DNA of 64,000 nt from Frateuria_A yonginensis (GCF_037137055.1 NZ_JBBBNY010000001.1:1-64000), one strand, 5' to 3'; counted from the first letter of the stretch, positions 54,030 to 62,311 are shown. A program made the numbers and translations. The notes: generated by a model from the letters alone, not told the origin.

Positions 54030-54478
54030 GCTGCGTCCTCCCGTTCGACCCGTCGCCGCGCCCGTGCCCGCGTGTCGCGGATCATCGCACCCCACTCGCT
54101 GCGCGTGGCGGGCAGGCTCATCCAGTGCATGCAGCGACGGAAGAACAGGATCGCCGCCAGCATGAACAGCAGCTGCAGCACGGCCAGGGCGACCAGCGCC
54201 CAGGCCCAGGAGGCGAACCACTTGGCCAGCAGCACACCGACCAGGGCCAGCAGGGTGAGGCCCAGGCCGACGCCGGCGACGGTGGCCGCCAGCCCGGCCA
54301 GCAGCATCCACGACAGCGCGCTGCGCGCCAGCCCCATCTCGGCCGACAGCAGTTCCAGCTGCGCGCCGAACAGCTGCTTGGCCGCGCGGCCGAGCTGGCC
54401 GAGCTCGGTCAGCACGCCGGTAGGCGGCGGCGCCTCGGTTTCCGCACCGGTGCGGGGTTCGGGCTCGGCCTCGGACAT
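54026..54478 (-). CDS. YqjE-like holin-superfamily membrane protein
   Basis: A 150-residue protein with an amphipathic N-terminal helix (ELGQLGRAAKQLFGAQLELLSAEMGLARSA, about 25-54), two transmembrane helices (about 58-80 and 85-112) and a basic C-terminal tail rich in Arg. The layout fits the Actinobacterial Holin-X/YqjE family (PF07332), inner-membrane proteins of stress-linked clusters; it is not a phage holin in context. It overlaps the downstream gene by four bases and lies 23 bases after the YqjD-like gene. Confidence 0.8.
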   Translation of the reverse strand: MSEAEPEPRTGAETEAPPPTGVLTELGQLGRAAKQLFGAQLELLSAEMGLARSALSWMLLAGLAATVAGVGLGLTLLALVGVLLAKWFASWAWALVALAVLQLLFMLAAILFFRRCMHWMSLPATRSEWGAMIRDTRARARRRVEREDAA

Positions 54479-54501
54479 CCCTGGCGCTCGCTAGGAGAGG
54501 A

Positions 54502-54936
54502 TCAGCGACGCAGGATACGGCCGAGCAGCCAGCCGGCGCCAAGGGCGATGGCGACCGACTGCATCGGCTTCTCGCGCACGTACTCGCGGGCCTTGGCCAT
54601 CCAGGCGTCCGCCTTGTCCAGTGTCTCGTCGGCCAGTTCGCGGCCGCGGTCGGCGAAGTCGGCGGCGCGGTCGTTCGCCCGATGGGCGGCATCGGCGGCG
54701 CGGTCGGTGGCACGGTGCACGCTGGCCTCGACCTTGTCGGCGGCCTGCTTGGTGCGGGCCACCGCCTCGGAGGTGGCCTGCTTGACCCGTTCGGCGCCCT
54801 GGTCGATGCGGTCATGGGTCCGCGGTGACGTGCCCGTGCCCATCGCCGTCTCGGTGTCGGCCAGCGCCGGGTTCGGCACCGATGGATTGAGGCCCGGGTC
54901 GCGTGGGGTGGAGGAACCCTGGATCGGATGGGTCAT
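54502..54936 (-). CDS. YqjD/ElaB-like DUF883 protein
   Basis: A 144-residue protein with a disordered N-terminus (to about residue 45), an alanine-rich amphipathic coiled region (about 46-115, with repeats such as ATDRAADAAHRANDRAADFADRG) and one C-terminal membrane segment with GAGWLLGRILRR. This is the DUF883 form of ElaB/YqjD, which in E. coli bind stationary-phase ribosomes and anchor them to the membrane. It leads the YqjD-YqjE-type operon with the genes at 54026 and 53748. Confidence 0.82.
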   Translation of the reverse strand: MTHPIQGSSTPRDPGLNPSVPNPALADTETAMGTGTSPRTHDRIDQGAERVKQATSEAVARTKQAADKVEASVHRATDRAADAAHRANDRAADFADRGRELADETLDKADAWMAKAREYVREKPMQSVAIALGAGWLLGRILRR

Positions 54937-54972
54937 GGCGTTTCTCCCTGTGGAGGTGTGGCAATGGCCGCT

Positions 54973-55128
54973 TCAGCTGGCGCGGCGGAAGAAAGCGATG
55001 ATCGCCAGGATCAGGAAGATCACGAACAGGATCTTCGCGATGCCGGCCGCGGCACCGGCGATGCCGCCGAAGCCGAGGATGGCGGCGATGATGGCGATGA
55101 CCAGAAAAACGATGGCGTAGTGCAGCAT
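54973..55128 (-). CDS. DUF1328 small membrane protein
   Basis: A 51-residue protein, almost all of it two hydrophobic helices (about 4-22 and 28-46) separated by GFGGIAGAAAGI. The DUF1328 (YtjA) pattern LHYAIVFLVIAIIAAILGFGG is clear. These proteins are common near stress genes and have no assigned function. The start at 55128 is the ATG directly before LHYA, preceded by AGGGAGCC. It is upstream of the YqjD-like gene by 36 bases, so may be cotranscribed. Confidence 0.85.
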   Translation of the reverse strand: MLHYAIVFLVIAIIAAILGFGGIAGAAAGIAKILFVIFLILAIIAFFRRAS

Positions 55129-55254
55129 GACGGCTCCCTCATTGACTGAACGGCCCCCTTCAGTGGGTCGGCCTGCGAGGGCCGGACACGCGTTCATTCA
55201 TCCACAGGGGGTGCCATCTGCACGTGAAGAGGCGCGTGCCAGGGCGACCACCGT

Positions 55255-55875
55255 TCACCCGGCGTCCGGATTGATCGCGTAGGTGCCCACCAGCCCGGCG
55301 CTGGCCAGCACGTGGCCGGCCATCGCCGCGCGCAGCTGGTCCAGGGTGAAGCCGGGCGCCAGGCCCAGGCCGGCCACGTCCAGCGCGTGCAGCTCGAAGC
55401 GGTAGTGGTGCAGGCGCGCGTCGTTCCACGGTGGACAGGGGCCGTCGTAGCCCAGGTAAGTGCCGGCCATCTGCGGATCGCCGGCGAACCAGCCGGTGTA
55501 GCCGTTCTGCCCCTGCACGCTGCCGGCCGGGCCGGTGGGGGCGCGCTTGCCATGCGGGGTGACGCCGTCGCTGCACGAGCCCTCGCCCAGCTCGCCGCAG
55601 TCGGCCGGAATGTCGGCCATCAGCCAGTGCACGAACTCGACGCGCGGCAGGTCGGCGCTGACCACGCGGCCCTGCTTGTTCACGTCGTCGCCGCGGCTGG
55701 GCACGTCCACGTCGATGCAGGTGAGCACGAACGAGCGCGTGCCCGGTGGCGCGTCGCGCCAGGCCAGGTGCGGGTTGCGGTTGCCGGACAACGCGATCGG
55801 GTCGCCGCGCTTGCCGAAGGCGTACCGCTCGGGGATGCGCTGACCGTTCCGGAAACTGTCGCTGCGTAGCTGCAT
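55255..55875 (-). CDS. YbhB/YbcL family (PEBP-like) protein
   Basis: A 206-residue phosphatidylethanolamine-binding-protein homologue. Family stretches are visible: NRNPHLAWRDAPPGTRSFVLTCIDVDVP (DPD/VP ligand-site region), the FVHWLMADIP motif (HxxW/V), and YDGPCPPWNDARLHHYRFELHALD near the end. Residues around these motifs form the anion-binding pocket of the fold. The protein is somewhat longer than YbhB (158) because of an insertion (DDVNKQGRVVSADLPR). No signal peptide. Function in bacteria is not established. Confidence 0.88.
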   Translation of the reverse strand: MQLRSDSFRNGQRIPERYAFGKRGDPIALSGNRNPHLAWRDAPPGTRSFVLTCIDVDVPSRGDDVNKQGRVVSADLPRVEFVHWLMADIPADCGELGEGSCSDGVTPHGKRAPTGPAGSVQGQNGYTGWFAGDPQMAGTYLGYDGPCPPWNDARLHHYRFELHALDVAGLGLAPGFTLDQLRAAMAGHVLASAGLVGTYAINPDAG

Positions 55876-55951
55876 GGAGATCTCCTGGTTGGCGCCCCTG
55901 CCCCGGCGACGCCGGGGCGGAGGGCTCGGGGAAAGGGGAGGTACGCCCGCC

Positions 55952-57046
55952 TCAGCCGCCTTTTCCGTAGGTGATCCGGTAGACCGCCCCGGCCAGGTCG
56001 TCGCTGACCAGCAGGCTACCGTCCGGCAGTGGCTGCACGTCGACCGGCCGGCCCCAGGCCTGCTCGTTGTGTTCGAAGCCGGTGACGAAGGGTTCGTAGG
56101 ACGCCACCTTGCCGTCCTCCAGGCGCACCGCCATCACCCGGTAGCCGGACTTCCTGGTCCGGTTCCAGGAGCCGTGCTCGGCGACGAAGATGGCGCCGTG
56201 GTAGCGCGCCGGGAACTGCCGGCCGGTGTAGAAGCGCAGCCCCAGGCCGGCCACGTGCGCGCCGAGCTTGAGTACCGGCGGCGCGTAGTCCTTGCAGGGA
56301 TGGCCCTGGCCGAACTCCGGATCGGGCACGTCGCCCTGGTGGCAGTACGGGTAGCCGAAATGCTCGCCGAGGCGGTCGAGGCGATTGAGTTCGTCGCTGG
56401 GCACGTCGTCACCGAGCAGATCGCGGCCGTTGTCGGTGAACCACAGCTTGCCGGTGCCCGGCTGCCAGTCGAAACCGACCGTGTTGCGGATGCCGTAGGC
56501 CACATCCTGCAGGCCGGTGCCGTCCGGGTTCATGCGGGTCAGCTTGGCGTAGGCCTTGCCCCTGTCGCACAGGTTGCACGGCGCGCCGATCGGGACGTAC
56601 AGCTTGCCGTCCGGGCCGAAGGCGATGAACTTCCAGCCGTGGTGGGTCTCGGTGGGGAACGTGTCGTAGACGACCTCGGGCTTGGGCGGGTCGTCCAGGT
56701 GATTCTCGATGTCGCGCAGTACCAGGATGCGGCTGACCGCCGAGACGTACAGGTCGCCCTTGTGGAAGGCCACCCCCACCGGCAGCTGCAGGCCGCTGGC
56801 GACCACCCGCACCTTTTCCGCGCGGCCGTCGTGATCGGCGTCGGTCAATGCGTAGACCTTGCCCGCGTCCATCGAGCCGACGAACACGGTGCCCCTGGCG
56901 CCCAGCGCCAGCTCGCGCGCCTGCGGCACCTGGTCCGAATACACCGCGATGTGGAAACCCTTGGGCAGAGTCAGCCTGTCCAGAGCCGGTCCCGCGATGG
57001 CGGACGTCGCGGCCAGGCACAGCAGGAGGGACAGCAGCACACGCAT
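55952..57046 (-). CDS. PQQ-dependent sugar dehydrogenase-like exported protein
   Basis: A 364-residue secreted protein with a signal peptide (about 1-18) and a six-bladed propeller of the soluble PQQ glucose/sorbosone dehydrogenase type (GSDH, PF07995). Visible signatures: LPKGFHIAVYS, SGLQLPVGVAFHKGDLYV, THHGWKFIAFGPDGKLYV, and RPVDVQPLPDGSLLVSDD at the last blade. Key Arg/Lys and His residues for cofactor binding are compatible but were not checked one by one. It is 75 bases from YbhB in the same direction, so perhaps an operon. Substrate is unknown. Confidence 0.85.
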   Translation of the reverse strand: MRVLLSLLLCLAATSAIAGPALDRLTLPKGFHIAVYSDQVPQARELALGARGTVFVGSMDAGKVYALTDADHDGRAEKVRVVASGLQLPVGVAFHKGDLYVSAVSRILVLRDIENHLDDPPKPEVVYDTFPTETHHGWKFIAFGPDGKLYVPIGAPCNLCDRGKAYAKLTRMNPDGTGLQDVAYGIRNTVGFDWQPGTGKLWFTDNGRDLLGDDVPSDELNRLDRLGEHFGYPYCHQGDVPDPEFGQGHPCKDYAPPVLKLGAHVAGLGLRFYTGRQFPARYHGAIFVAEHGSWNRTRKSGYRVMAVRLEDGKVASYEPFVTGFEHNEQAWGRPVDVQPLPDGSLLVSDDLAGAVYRITYGKGG

Positions 57047-57120
57047 GACGGCTCTCCTCGTGGCGGAACCCCCAGCGTAGCGCCGAAGCCGTGAAGCGGG
57101 AAAGCACGAAGGCCTACCCT

Positions 57121-57211
57121 GTAGGAGCGGGCGTGCTCGCGATGCTCTCGGCCCCTGCCTGGGCTCCGGAAGCCGGTTCAGCCAAGGCATTGCGAACAGA
57201 CCCGCTCCAGC
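57121..57211. repeat. GTAG/REP-like inverted repeat, copy 4
   Basis: The left arm starts GTAGGAGCGGGCGTGCTCGC at 57121 and the right arm is a degenerate complement ending near CCCGCTCCAGC at 57211. It lies between the divergent starts of the sugar dehydrogenase and the AAA ATPase genes, about 75 bp from the former and 50 bp from the latter. Confidence 0.65.
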
Positions 57212-57262
57212 GGCAGCCGGCGCCGCGTACCTGCTAACGTGTCGCCCTCGCAAGGGGGACGC

Positions 57263-58732
57263 ATGAGCGAACTGGACGACCTCACCACGCTGGTGCGCGC
57301 GGCGACGCCGCTGCTGGTGATCGAGACGGTGGACGAGCAGCGGGTGATCGAGTGCTTCCGCCACGTGATCGGGCAGGCGCTGCGCCCGCTCTGGCGCTGG
57401 ACGCTCACCGACGGCCTGGGGCGGCTGGACTTCGCCCAGCCCGGCGCCGAGGTGGCCCCGGACGCCGGTGCCACGCTGGAGGCGATCCGCGCGGCGCCCG
57501 AGCGCGGTATCTACCTGCTGTTCGACTTCCACCCGTTCCTGCGCTACGCGATGAGCCTGCGCCAGTTGCGCGAGATCGTGCAGCGGCACCGCAGCGCCGC
57601 GCACACGGTGGTGCTGGTCGGCGCGCGGGTCGAGCTGCCGCAGGAACTGGAAGCGCTGGCCACGCGCGTGCCGCTGGCGCTGCCCGACCTCAAGGAGCTG
57701 GCCGGCATCCTGCGCGGCGAAGCGGCCGCCTGGCAGCGCGAACAGGGCCGCCGGCTCGAGGTGGACGGCGAGGCCGCGCGCACGCTGGTACGCAACCTGG
57801 TGGGGCTGTCCGCGCCGGACGCGCGCCGCATCGTGCGCAAGCTCATCTACAACGACGGCGCGCTGGGGCCACAGGACCTGCCCGAGCTGATGCGCGCCAA
57901 GTTCGAGCTGCTCAACCGCTCGGGCCTGCTGCACTACGAGTACGCCACGGCCAGCTTCGCCGACGTGGCCGGCGTGTCGCGGCTGTGCGCCTGGGTGCAG
58001 CGGCGGCGCGCGGTGTTCCTCGACCCGCAACCGGCACTCGACCCGCCCCGCGGCGTGTTGCTGCTGGGCGTGCAGGGCTGCGGCAAGAGCCTGGCCGCCA
58101 AGGCCATCGCCGGCGGCTTCGGCGTGCCACTGGTGCGGCTGGACTTCGGCACGCTGTACGACAAGTACCAGGGCGAGACGGAGAAGAACCTGCGCGAGGC
58201 GCTGGCCAGCGTGGAGCTGCTCGCCCCCTGCGTGCTGTGGATCGACGAGATCGAGAAGGGCCTGGCCAGCGGCGGCGAGGACGGCGGCGTGTCGCGCCGG
58301 GTGCTCGGCTACCTGCTGACCTGGATGGCCGAACGCAAGGCCAAGGTGTTCGTGGTCGCCACCGCCAATGCCGTGCACGAGTTGCCGGCCGAACTGTTGC
58401 GCAAGGGCCGCTTCGACGAAGTCTTCTTTGTCGACCTGCCCTCGCCGGAGGCGCGCGCGGCGGTGTTCGGGTTGCACCTGACACGGCGCCGGCTGGACCC
58501 GGCGGCCTTCGACCTGCCGGCCCTGGCCGAGGCCAGCGCGGGCTTCTCCGGCGCCGAGATCGAGCAGGCCATCGTCAGCGCGCTGTACGACGCTGTCGCC
58601 AGCGACGCCGCGCCGGACCAGGCGGCGCTGTGCCGGGCGCTGGAGCAGACCCGGCCGCTGTCGGTGCTGATGCGCGAGCAGGTGGAGGCGCTGCGCGACT
58701 GGGCGCGCGAACGCTGCGTGCCGGCCGACTGA
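57263..58732 (+). CDS. Ycf46-like AAA ATPase
   Basis: A 489-residue AAA+ ATPase. Residues 1-245 form a helical N-terminal part (contains DLKELAGILRGEAAAWQREQ and LVGLSAPDARRIVRKL); the ATPase domain follows with Walker A GVQGCGKS (269-276), Walker B LWIDEIEKG (about 323-331), sensor TANAVHELPAELLRKGRFDEVFF and a helical lid. The FtsH-like second region of homology with Arg finger (KGRFDE) is present. Layout and length match the Ycf46/AAA family, in cyanobacteria tied to CO2 response; no role is known in gammaproteobacteria. AAGGGGGAC lies 3 bases before the ATG. Confidence 0.88.
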   Translation: MSELDDLTTLVRAATPLLVIETVDEQRVIECFRHVIGQALRPLWRWTLTDGLGRLDFAQPGAEVAPDAGATLEAIRAAPERGIYLLFDFHPFLRYAMSLRQLREIVQRHRSAAHTVVLVGARVELPQELEALATRVPLALPDLKELAGILRGEAAAWQREQGRRLEVDGEAARTLVRNLVGLSAPDARRIVRKLIYNDGALGPQDLPELMRAKFELLNRSGLLHYEYATASFADVAGVSRLCAWVQRRRAVFLDPQPALDPPRGVLLLGVQGCGKSLAAKAIAGGFGVPLVRLDFGTLYDKYQGETEKNLREALASVELLAPCVLWIDEIEKGLASGGEDGGVSRRVLGYLLTWMAERKAKVFVVATANAVHELPAELLRKGRFDEVFFVDLPSPEARAAVFGLHLTRRRLDPAAFDLPALAEASAGFSGAEIEQAIVSALYDAVASDAAPDQAALCRALEQTRPLSVLMREQVEALRDWARERCVPAD

Positions 58733-58751
58733 GCTGCAGGCTCGCCGGACC

Positions 58752-58768
58752 GCTGCAATAGTTGCAGC
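58752..58768. promoter_or_regulatory. GCTGCAA palindrome upstream of manganese catalase
   Basis: GCTGCAA and TTGCAGC are perfect 7-bp inverted arms around TAG. The site is 146 bp before the catalase start and just after the ATPase stop codon. It has the size of an operator; no regulator gene is near. Confidence 0.4.
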
Positions 58769-58782
58769 CACCCGCAAATCTT

Positions 58783-58818
58783 GCCGCCGCGGGCGCCCTG
58801 GGCGCGCTCCGCGGCGGC
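58783..58818 (+). terminator. Strong GC hairpin between ATPase and catalase genes
   Basis: GCCGCCGCGG (58783-58792) and CCGCGGCGGC (58809-58818) form a perfect 10-bp stem, with an inner GCGCC/GGCGC pairing. There is no T tract, so the hairpin could be a terminator aided by Rho or a stabiliser in the catalase leader. Confidence 0.45.
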
Positions 58819-58913
58819 GTCCGTGCGGGCACGGTTCTTGCCCTCTTCGGGAACCCTCGCGGCCGGTGCCCCGCACCGTCCGTCTCCTCCCACGCAGACG
58901 ACAAGGACCCACC

Positions 58914-59804
58914 ATGTTCGCTCACAACAAACGCCTGCAGTACACGGTGCGGGTGTCCGAATCCAACCCCGCCCTGGCCAACCTCATGCTCGAGCAGTTC
59001 GGCGGCCCGCAGGGCGAACTCGCCGCGGCGATGCGCTACTTCACCCAGGCCCTGGCCGAGGACGATCCGGGCCGCAAGGACATGCTCTACGACATCGCCA
59101 CCGAGGAGCTCAGCCACCTGGAGGTGATCGGCACCATCGTCGGCATGCTCAACAAGGGTGCCAAGGGCAAGCTGGCCGAAGGCGCGCAGGAGCAGGCCGA
59201 GATGTTCCGCGAGCTGCAGGGCGCCGGCAACGACTCGCACGTGACCCAGCTGCTCTACGGTGGCGGCCCCGCGCTGACCAACTCCGGCGGCCAGCTGTGG
59301 ACCGCCGGCTACATCGACTCGATCGGCGAGCCCACGGCGGACCTGCGCTCCAACATCGCCGCCGAGGCGCGCGCCAAGATCATCTACGAACGGCTGATCA
59401 ACCTCACCGCCGACCCCGGCGTGCGCGAAGCGCTGGGTTTCCTGATGACGCGCGAGATCGCTCACCAGCAGTCGTTCGAGAAAGCGCTGTACGCGATCCA
59501 GCCGAACTTCCCGCCCGGCAAGCTGGCCGGCATGCCCGAGTTCGCCGACGTCTACGTCAACACCTCGCAGGGCGAAGGCGACATGCGTGGGCCCTGGAAC
59601 AGCGACGACAACTTCCAGTTCGTCAGCGACCGCGAAAAGATGCTGGCGATGGACGGTGGCAGCGGCCTGCCGGAGGTTGGCCTGACCGAGGAACAGCAGT
59701 CGGTGCTGAGGCAGATGGCGCAGCGCACCCGCTCCGACCCCTCGATCAACCCGCAGACCGGCGCCGAGCTCGGCCGCGGCGACGGCGCAGGTACGCGCCA
59801 CTGA
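58914..59804 (+). CDS. Manganese catalase
   Basis: A 296-residue non-haem, di-manganese catalase (KatN type) that dismutates hydrogen peroxide. It begins with MFAHNKRLQYTV and has the ferritin-like four-helix pattern with metal-ligand stretches GGPQGELAAAMRYFTQ (Glu), YDIATEELSHLE (Glu, His), AEARAKIIYERL (Glu) and REIAHQQSFEKAL (Glu, His). The C-terminus is Gly/Pro/Ser-rich and probably flexible. It is followed by repeat copy 5 and a convergent ZIP transporter gene; a metal-supply link is possible but unproven. Confidence 0.95.
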   Translation: MFAHNKRLQYTVRVSESNPALANLMLEQFGGPQGELAAAMRYFTQALAEDDPGRKDMLYDIATEELSHLEVIGTIVGMLNKGAKGKLAEGAQEQAEMFRELQGAGNDSHVTQLLYGGGPALTNSGGQLWTAGYIDSIGEPTADLRSNIAAEARAKIIYERLINLTADPGVREALGFLMTREIAHQQSFEKALYAIQPNFPPGKLAGMPEFADVYVNTSQGEGDMRGPWNSDDNFQFVSDREKMLAMDGGSGLPEVGLTEEQQSVLRQMAQRTRSDPSINPQTGAELGRGDGAGTRH

Positions 59805-59821
59805 CCCCGCCCGGCCCCACC

Positions 59822-59916
59822 TGGGAGCGAGCCTGCTCGCGATGCCTGTGCCGGGTGCTCGATGGAAGCCGGGTCCGCCCGAACGCCGAGAGCACCGCGC
59901 GCAAGCCCGCTCCCGC
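59822..59916. repeat. GTAG/REP-like inverted repeat, copy 5
   Basis: Left arm TGGGAGCGAGCCTGCTCGCG (from 59822) and right arm GCGCGCAAGCCCGCTCCCGC (to about 59916), with about 55 bases between. The copy fills the gap between the convergent catalase and ZIP transporter genes. Confidence 0.7.
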
Positions 59917-59933
59917 CTCGCACCGTGCGGCCG

Positions 59934-60710
59934 TCAGCCGAAGGCCGTGTCCAGCAGCATCATCAGCACGAAGCCCACCATCAGGCCGCCGGTGGCGAAG
60001 TGCTCGTGCCCCTGCCGGTGCGACTCGGGGATGATCTCGTGGCTGACCACGAACAGCATGGCGCCAGCGGCGAAGCCCAGGCCCACCGGGAGCAGCATCG
60101 GGTAGTCGATCACCACGCCGGCGCCGGCCAGCGCGCCGACCGGCTCGATCAGGCCGGAGGCCATGCCCACCGACACGGCCCAGCGCCGGCCGTAGCTGGC
60201 GGCCATCAGGGCGATGGCCACCACCAGCCCCTCCGGCAGGTCCTGGATGGCGATGCCGGTGGCCAGCGCCGTGCCGTGCGCCAGGCCCGGCCCGAAGCCC
60301 ACGCCGATCGCCAGGCCTTCGGGCAGGTTGTGCAGGCAGATGGCGAACACGAACAGCCAGGCGCGCTTGAGCCGCAGCGAAGGATGCCCTTCCGGGCCCT
60401 TGATGAAATGCTCGTGCGGCAGCACCCGCTCGAGCAGCACCAGCGCGGCGGCGCCGACCAGGATCGCCACGCCCACCAGCGCGCCGGCCAGCCACGGCCC
60501 CTGGCCCTGGCGCTGCGCCTCCTGGATGCCCGGCAGCGCCAGCGAGAACGCACTGGCCGCCAGCATCACGCCCGCACCGAAGCCGAACATGGTGTCCTGC
60601 GTGCGCTGGTCGATATCCCGCGCGAACAAGGCCGGCACCGTGCCCAGCGCGGTGGCGGCCGCACCCGCGGCGCCACCCAGGCACGCGGCGAGGATCGGCG
60701 TCATGCTCAT
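59934..60710 (-). CDS. ZIP family metal transporter
   Basis: A 258-residue inner-membrane metal transporter (ZIP/ZupT) with about eight hydrophobic segments. The metal-pathway motifs are in transmembrane helix 4, HNLPEGLAIGVGFG, and helix 5, QDLPEGLVVA; a short His-containing loop (LPHEHFIKGPEGHPS) lies between helices 3 and 4. It probably imports divalent zinc, iron or manganese. The ATG at 60710 is chosen; a second ATG at 60704 is possible. Convergent with the manganese catalase gene. Confidence 0.92.
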   Translation of the reverse strand: MSMTPILAACLGGAAGAAATALGTVPALFARDIDQRTQDTMFGFGAGVMLAASAFSLALPGIQEAQRQGQGPWLAGALVGVAILVGAAALVLLERVLPHEHFIKGPEGHPSLRLKRAWLFVFAICLHNLPEGLAIGVGFGPGLAHGTALATGIAIQDLPEGLVVAIALMAASYGRRWAVSVGMASGLIEPVGALAGAGVVIDYPMLLPVGLGFAAGAMLFVVSHEIIPESHRQGHEHFATGGLMVGFVLMMLLDTAFG

Positions 60711-60876
60711 GTGCGGATTCCGCGCGTGGATGGGTGCGTTACGGGCATGCGGTCGCGGGCGGCCGGGTCGGGGCCGCCAGCATGGAGCCCGGCCGGCCCC
60801 GACGGCGTGAACGGACCGTTGATCGGCCGCGCCGCGCCGACCATGCTGGACGGCCGAACCGCTGCGAGACGAACGC

Positions 60877-61299
60877 ATGTCCGCCCTGCCGCCCTTCCAC
60901 CTCGCCTTCCCGGTCACCTCGCTGGCCAAGGCGCGCGCCTTCTACGGCGAGCTGCTCGGCTGCCCGGAAGGCCGCTCCAGCGAGCAGTGGGTCGACTTCG
61001 ACTTCTACGGCCACCAGATCGTGGCGCACCTCGCGCCAGAGGAGGTCCGGCCGGCGAGCACGCACGCGGTGGACGGCGACGCGGTTCCGGTACGGCATTT
61101 CGGGCTGGTGCTGTCGATGCCGGCGTGGCAGGCGCTGGCCGAGCGCCTGCGTGCGGCAGGCACGCGCTTCGTCATCGAGCCGCACATCCGTTTCGAGGGC
61201 CAGCCGGGCGAGCAGGCCACCCTGTTCCTGCTCGATCCGTGCGGCAACGCGCTGGAGTTCAAGGCGTTCGCCGATCCGTCGTGGCTATTCGCGAAGTGA
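60877..61299 (+). CDS. VOC family (glyoxalase/dioxygenase-like) protein
   Basis: A 140-residue vicinal-oxygen-chelate protein: PFHLAFPVTSLAKARAFYGELLGCPEG at the N-terminus is the standard first beta-alpha-beta module, and FLLDPCGNALEFKAF near the C-terminus the last. Potential metal ligands are His7, His58 and Glu131, roughly spaced as in VOC enzymes. No substrate can be inferred. Its 3' end overlaps the convergent YheT-like gene by 41 bp, so transcription of the two is opposed. Confidence 0.88.
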   Translation: MSALPPFHLAFPVTSLAKARAFYGELLGCPEGRSSEQWVDFDFYGHQIVAHLAPEEVRPASTHAVDGDAVPVRHFGLVLSMPAWQALAERLRAAGTRFVIEPHIRFEGQPGEQATLFLLDPCGNALEFKAFADPSWLFAK

Positions 61300-62311
61300 C
61301 CGGCCTGCGGTCCGCCACCGCCTCGAAGCGCGCGGCGATGTAGTCGTCGGTGAAGCTGGTCATGTCGCGCCCGCGGATGAAGCCGCAATGGCCGCCGTGG
61401 TCGGCGATGTCCAGCTCGACGTTGGGCGGCAGTTGCAGCTGCTCGAACGCGCCCACCGGGATCACCGGGTCGTCGCGCGCGGTGAGGATGGTCGCGGGGA
61501 TGGCCAGGCCGGCCAGCGCGTCGCGCGCCACCGAGTAGCCGTCCAGGTAGGCCTGCAGCGAGCCGAAGTCGGTATGGCGCAGCACCAGCGCCTCGGTCAG
61601 CCCGCGCAGGTTCTGCTTGAGCTCGGCCAGTTCGAAGTACTGGCGTTGCGGGAACGCCTTCTGCTTGGCCAAGAGCGAATGGCGCCACTTGCGCATGAAA
61701 TACGCCTGGTAGAACCAGGGTGCGCTTTCCTCCAGCGAGAACAGGCCTTCGCTGGGATCGATGATCGGGCACACCGCCAGTGCGTAGTCGAGCGGGATGC
61801 CGGCCGCCGGCGCCCGCAGCGCGGCCCGCAGCGCGAAGTTGCCGCCCAGCGAGAAGCCGGCCAGCGCGGTCACCGGGCGCGGCCAGCGCCGCGCGATCTC
61901 ACCCAGTGCGTGCACCACCTCGTCGATGCGGCAGGAGTGGAACAGCGCCTCGTTGAGGTGGTGGCTCGCGCCGTGGTCGCGGAAGTTGAGCCGGAACACG
62001 TCCCAGCCCTCGCGCAGCAGCCGGCTGCCGGTCTGCAGCACGTAGGTGGAGTCGACGCTGCCCTCCCAGCCGTGGAACAGCACCGCCAGCCCGCGCGACG
62101 CGCGCCCGGTCCGCTGCGCGGTGTAGGCACCGGTGAGGCGTACGTCGTCGCCACCGTCGACCATCACCGGCTCGGCGCCCTCCACGACCTCGCGCGCGCT
62201 CCGCGGCAGCAGCCAGCGGCGGATGCCGCTGGAGGACAGCATGGTCTGCAGGTGGCCGCTGGTCAGCGGCCAGGGGGGACGGAAGTCCTTTCCGCGCGGC
62301 AGGGCGCTCAT
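61259..62311 (-). CDS. YheT-like alpha/beta hydrolase
   Basis: A 350-residue alpha/beta-hydrolase with the nucleophile elbow GFSLGG (S154), the oxyanion stretch LFHGWEGS (about 86-93), and the acid and His regions LTARDDPVIPV (about 285-295) and DHGGHCGFIRG (about 310-320). It matches the YheT (PF00561-type esterase) family of proteins described as putative hydrolases. The start overlaps the PlsC stop codon by four bases. The last 41 bp run into the convergent VOC gene. Confidence 0.9.
   Translation of the reverse strand: MSALPRGKDFRPPWPLTSGHLQTMLSSSGIRRWLLPRSAREVVEGAEPVMVDGGDDVRLTGAYTAQRTGRASRGLAVLFHGWEGSVDSTYVLQTGSRLLREGWDVFRLNFRDHGASHHLNEALFHSCRIDEVVHALGEIARRWPRPVTALAGFSLGGNFALRAALRAPAAGIPLDYALAVCPIIDPSEGLFSLEESAPWFYQAYFMRKWRHSLLAKQKAFPQRQYFELAELKQNLRGLTEALVLRHTDFGSLQAYLDGYSVARDALAGLAIPATILTARDDPVIPVGAFEQLQLPPNVELDIADHGGHCGFIRGRDMTSFTDDYIAARFEAVADRRPVTSRIATTDRRTP

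Noticed and set aside
54026..54478. Holin-like protein as sign of a prophage
   Set aside because: No phage genes are near; the YqjD-type neighbours explain it as a chromosomal holin-superfamily protein.
55952..58915. A single 987-codon minus-strand frame spanning the sugar dehydrogenase and the AAA ATPase
   Set aside because: Only the last 364 codons, after the signal peptide at 57046, are the real gene; the rest is antisense to the Ycf46-like ATPase.
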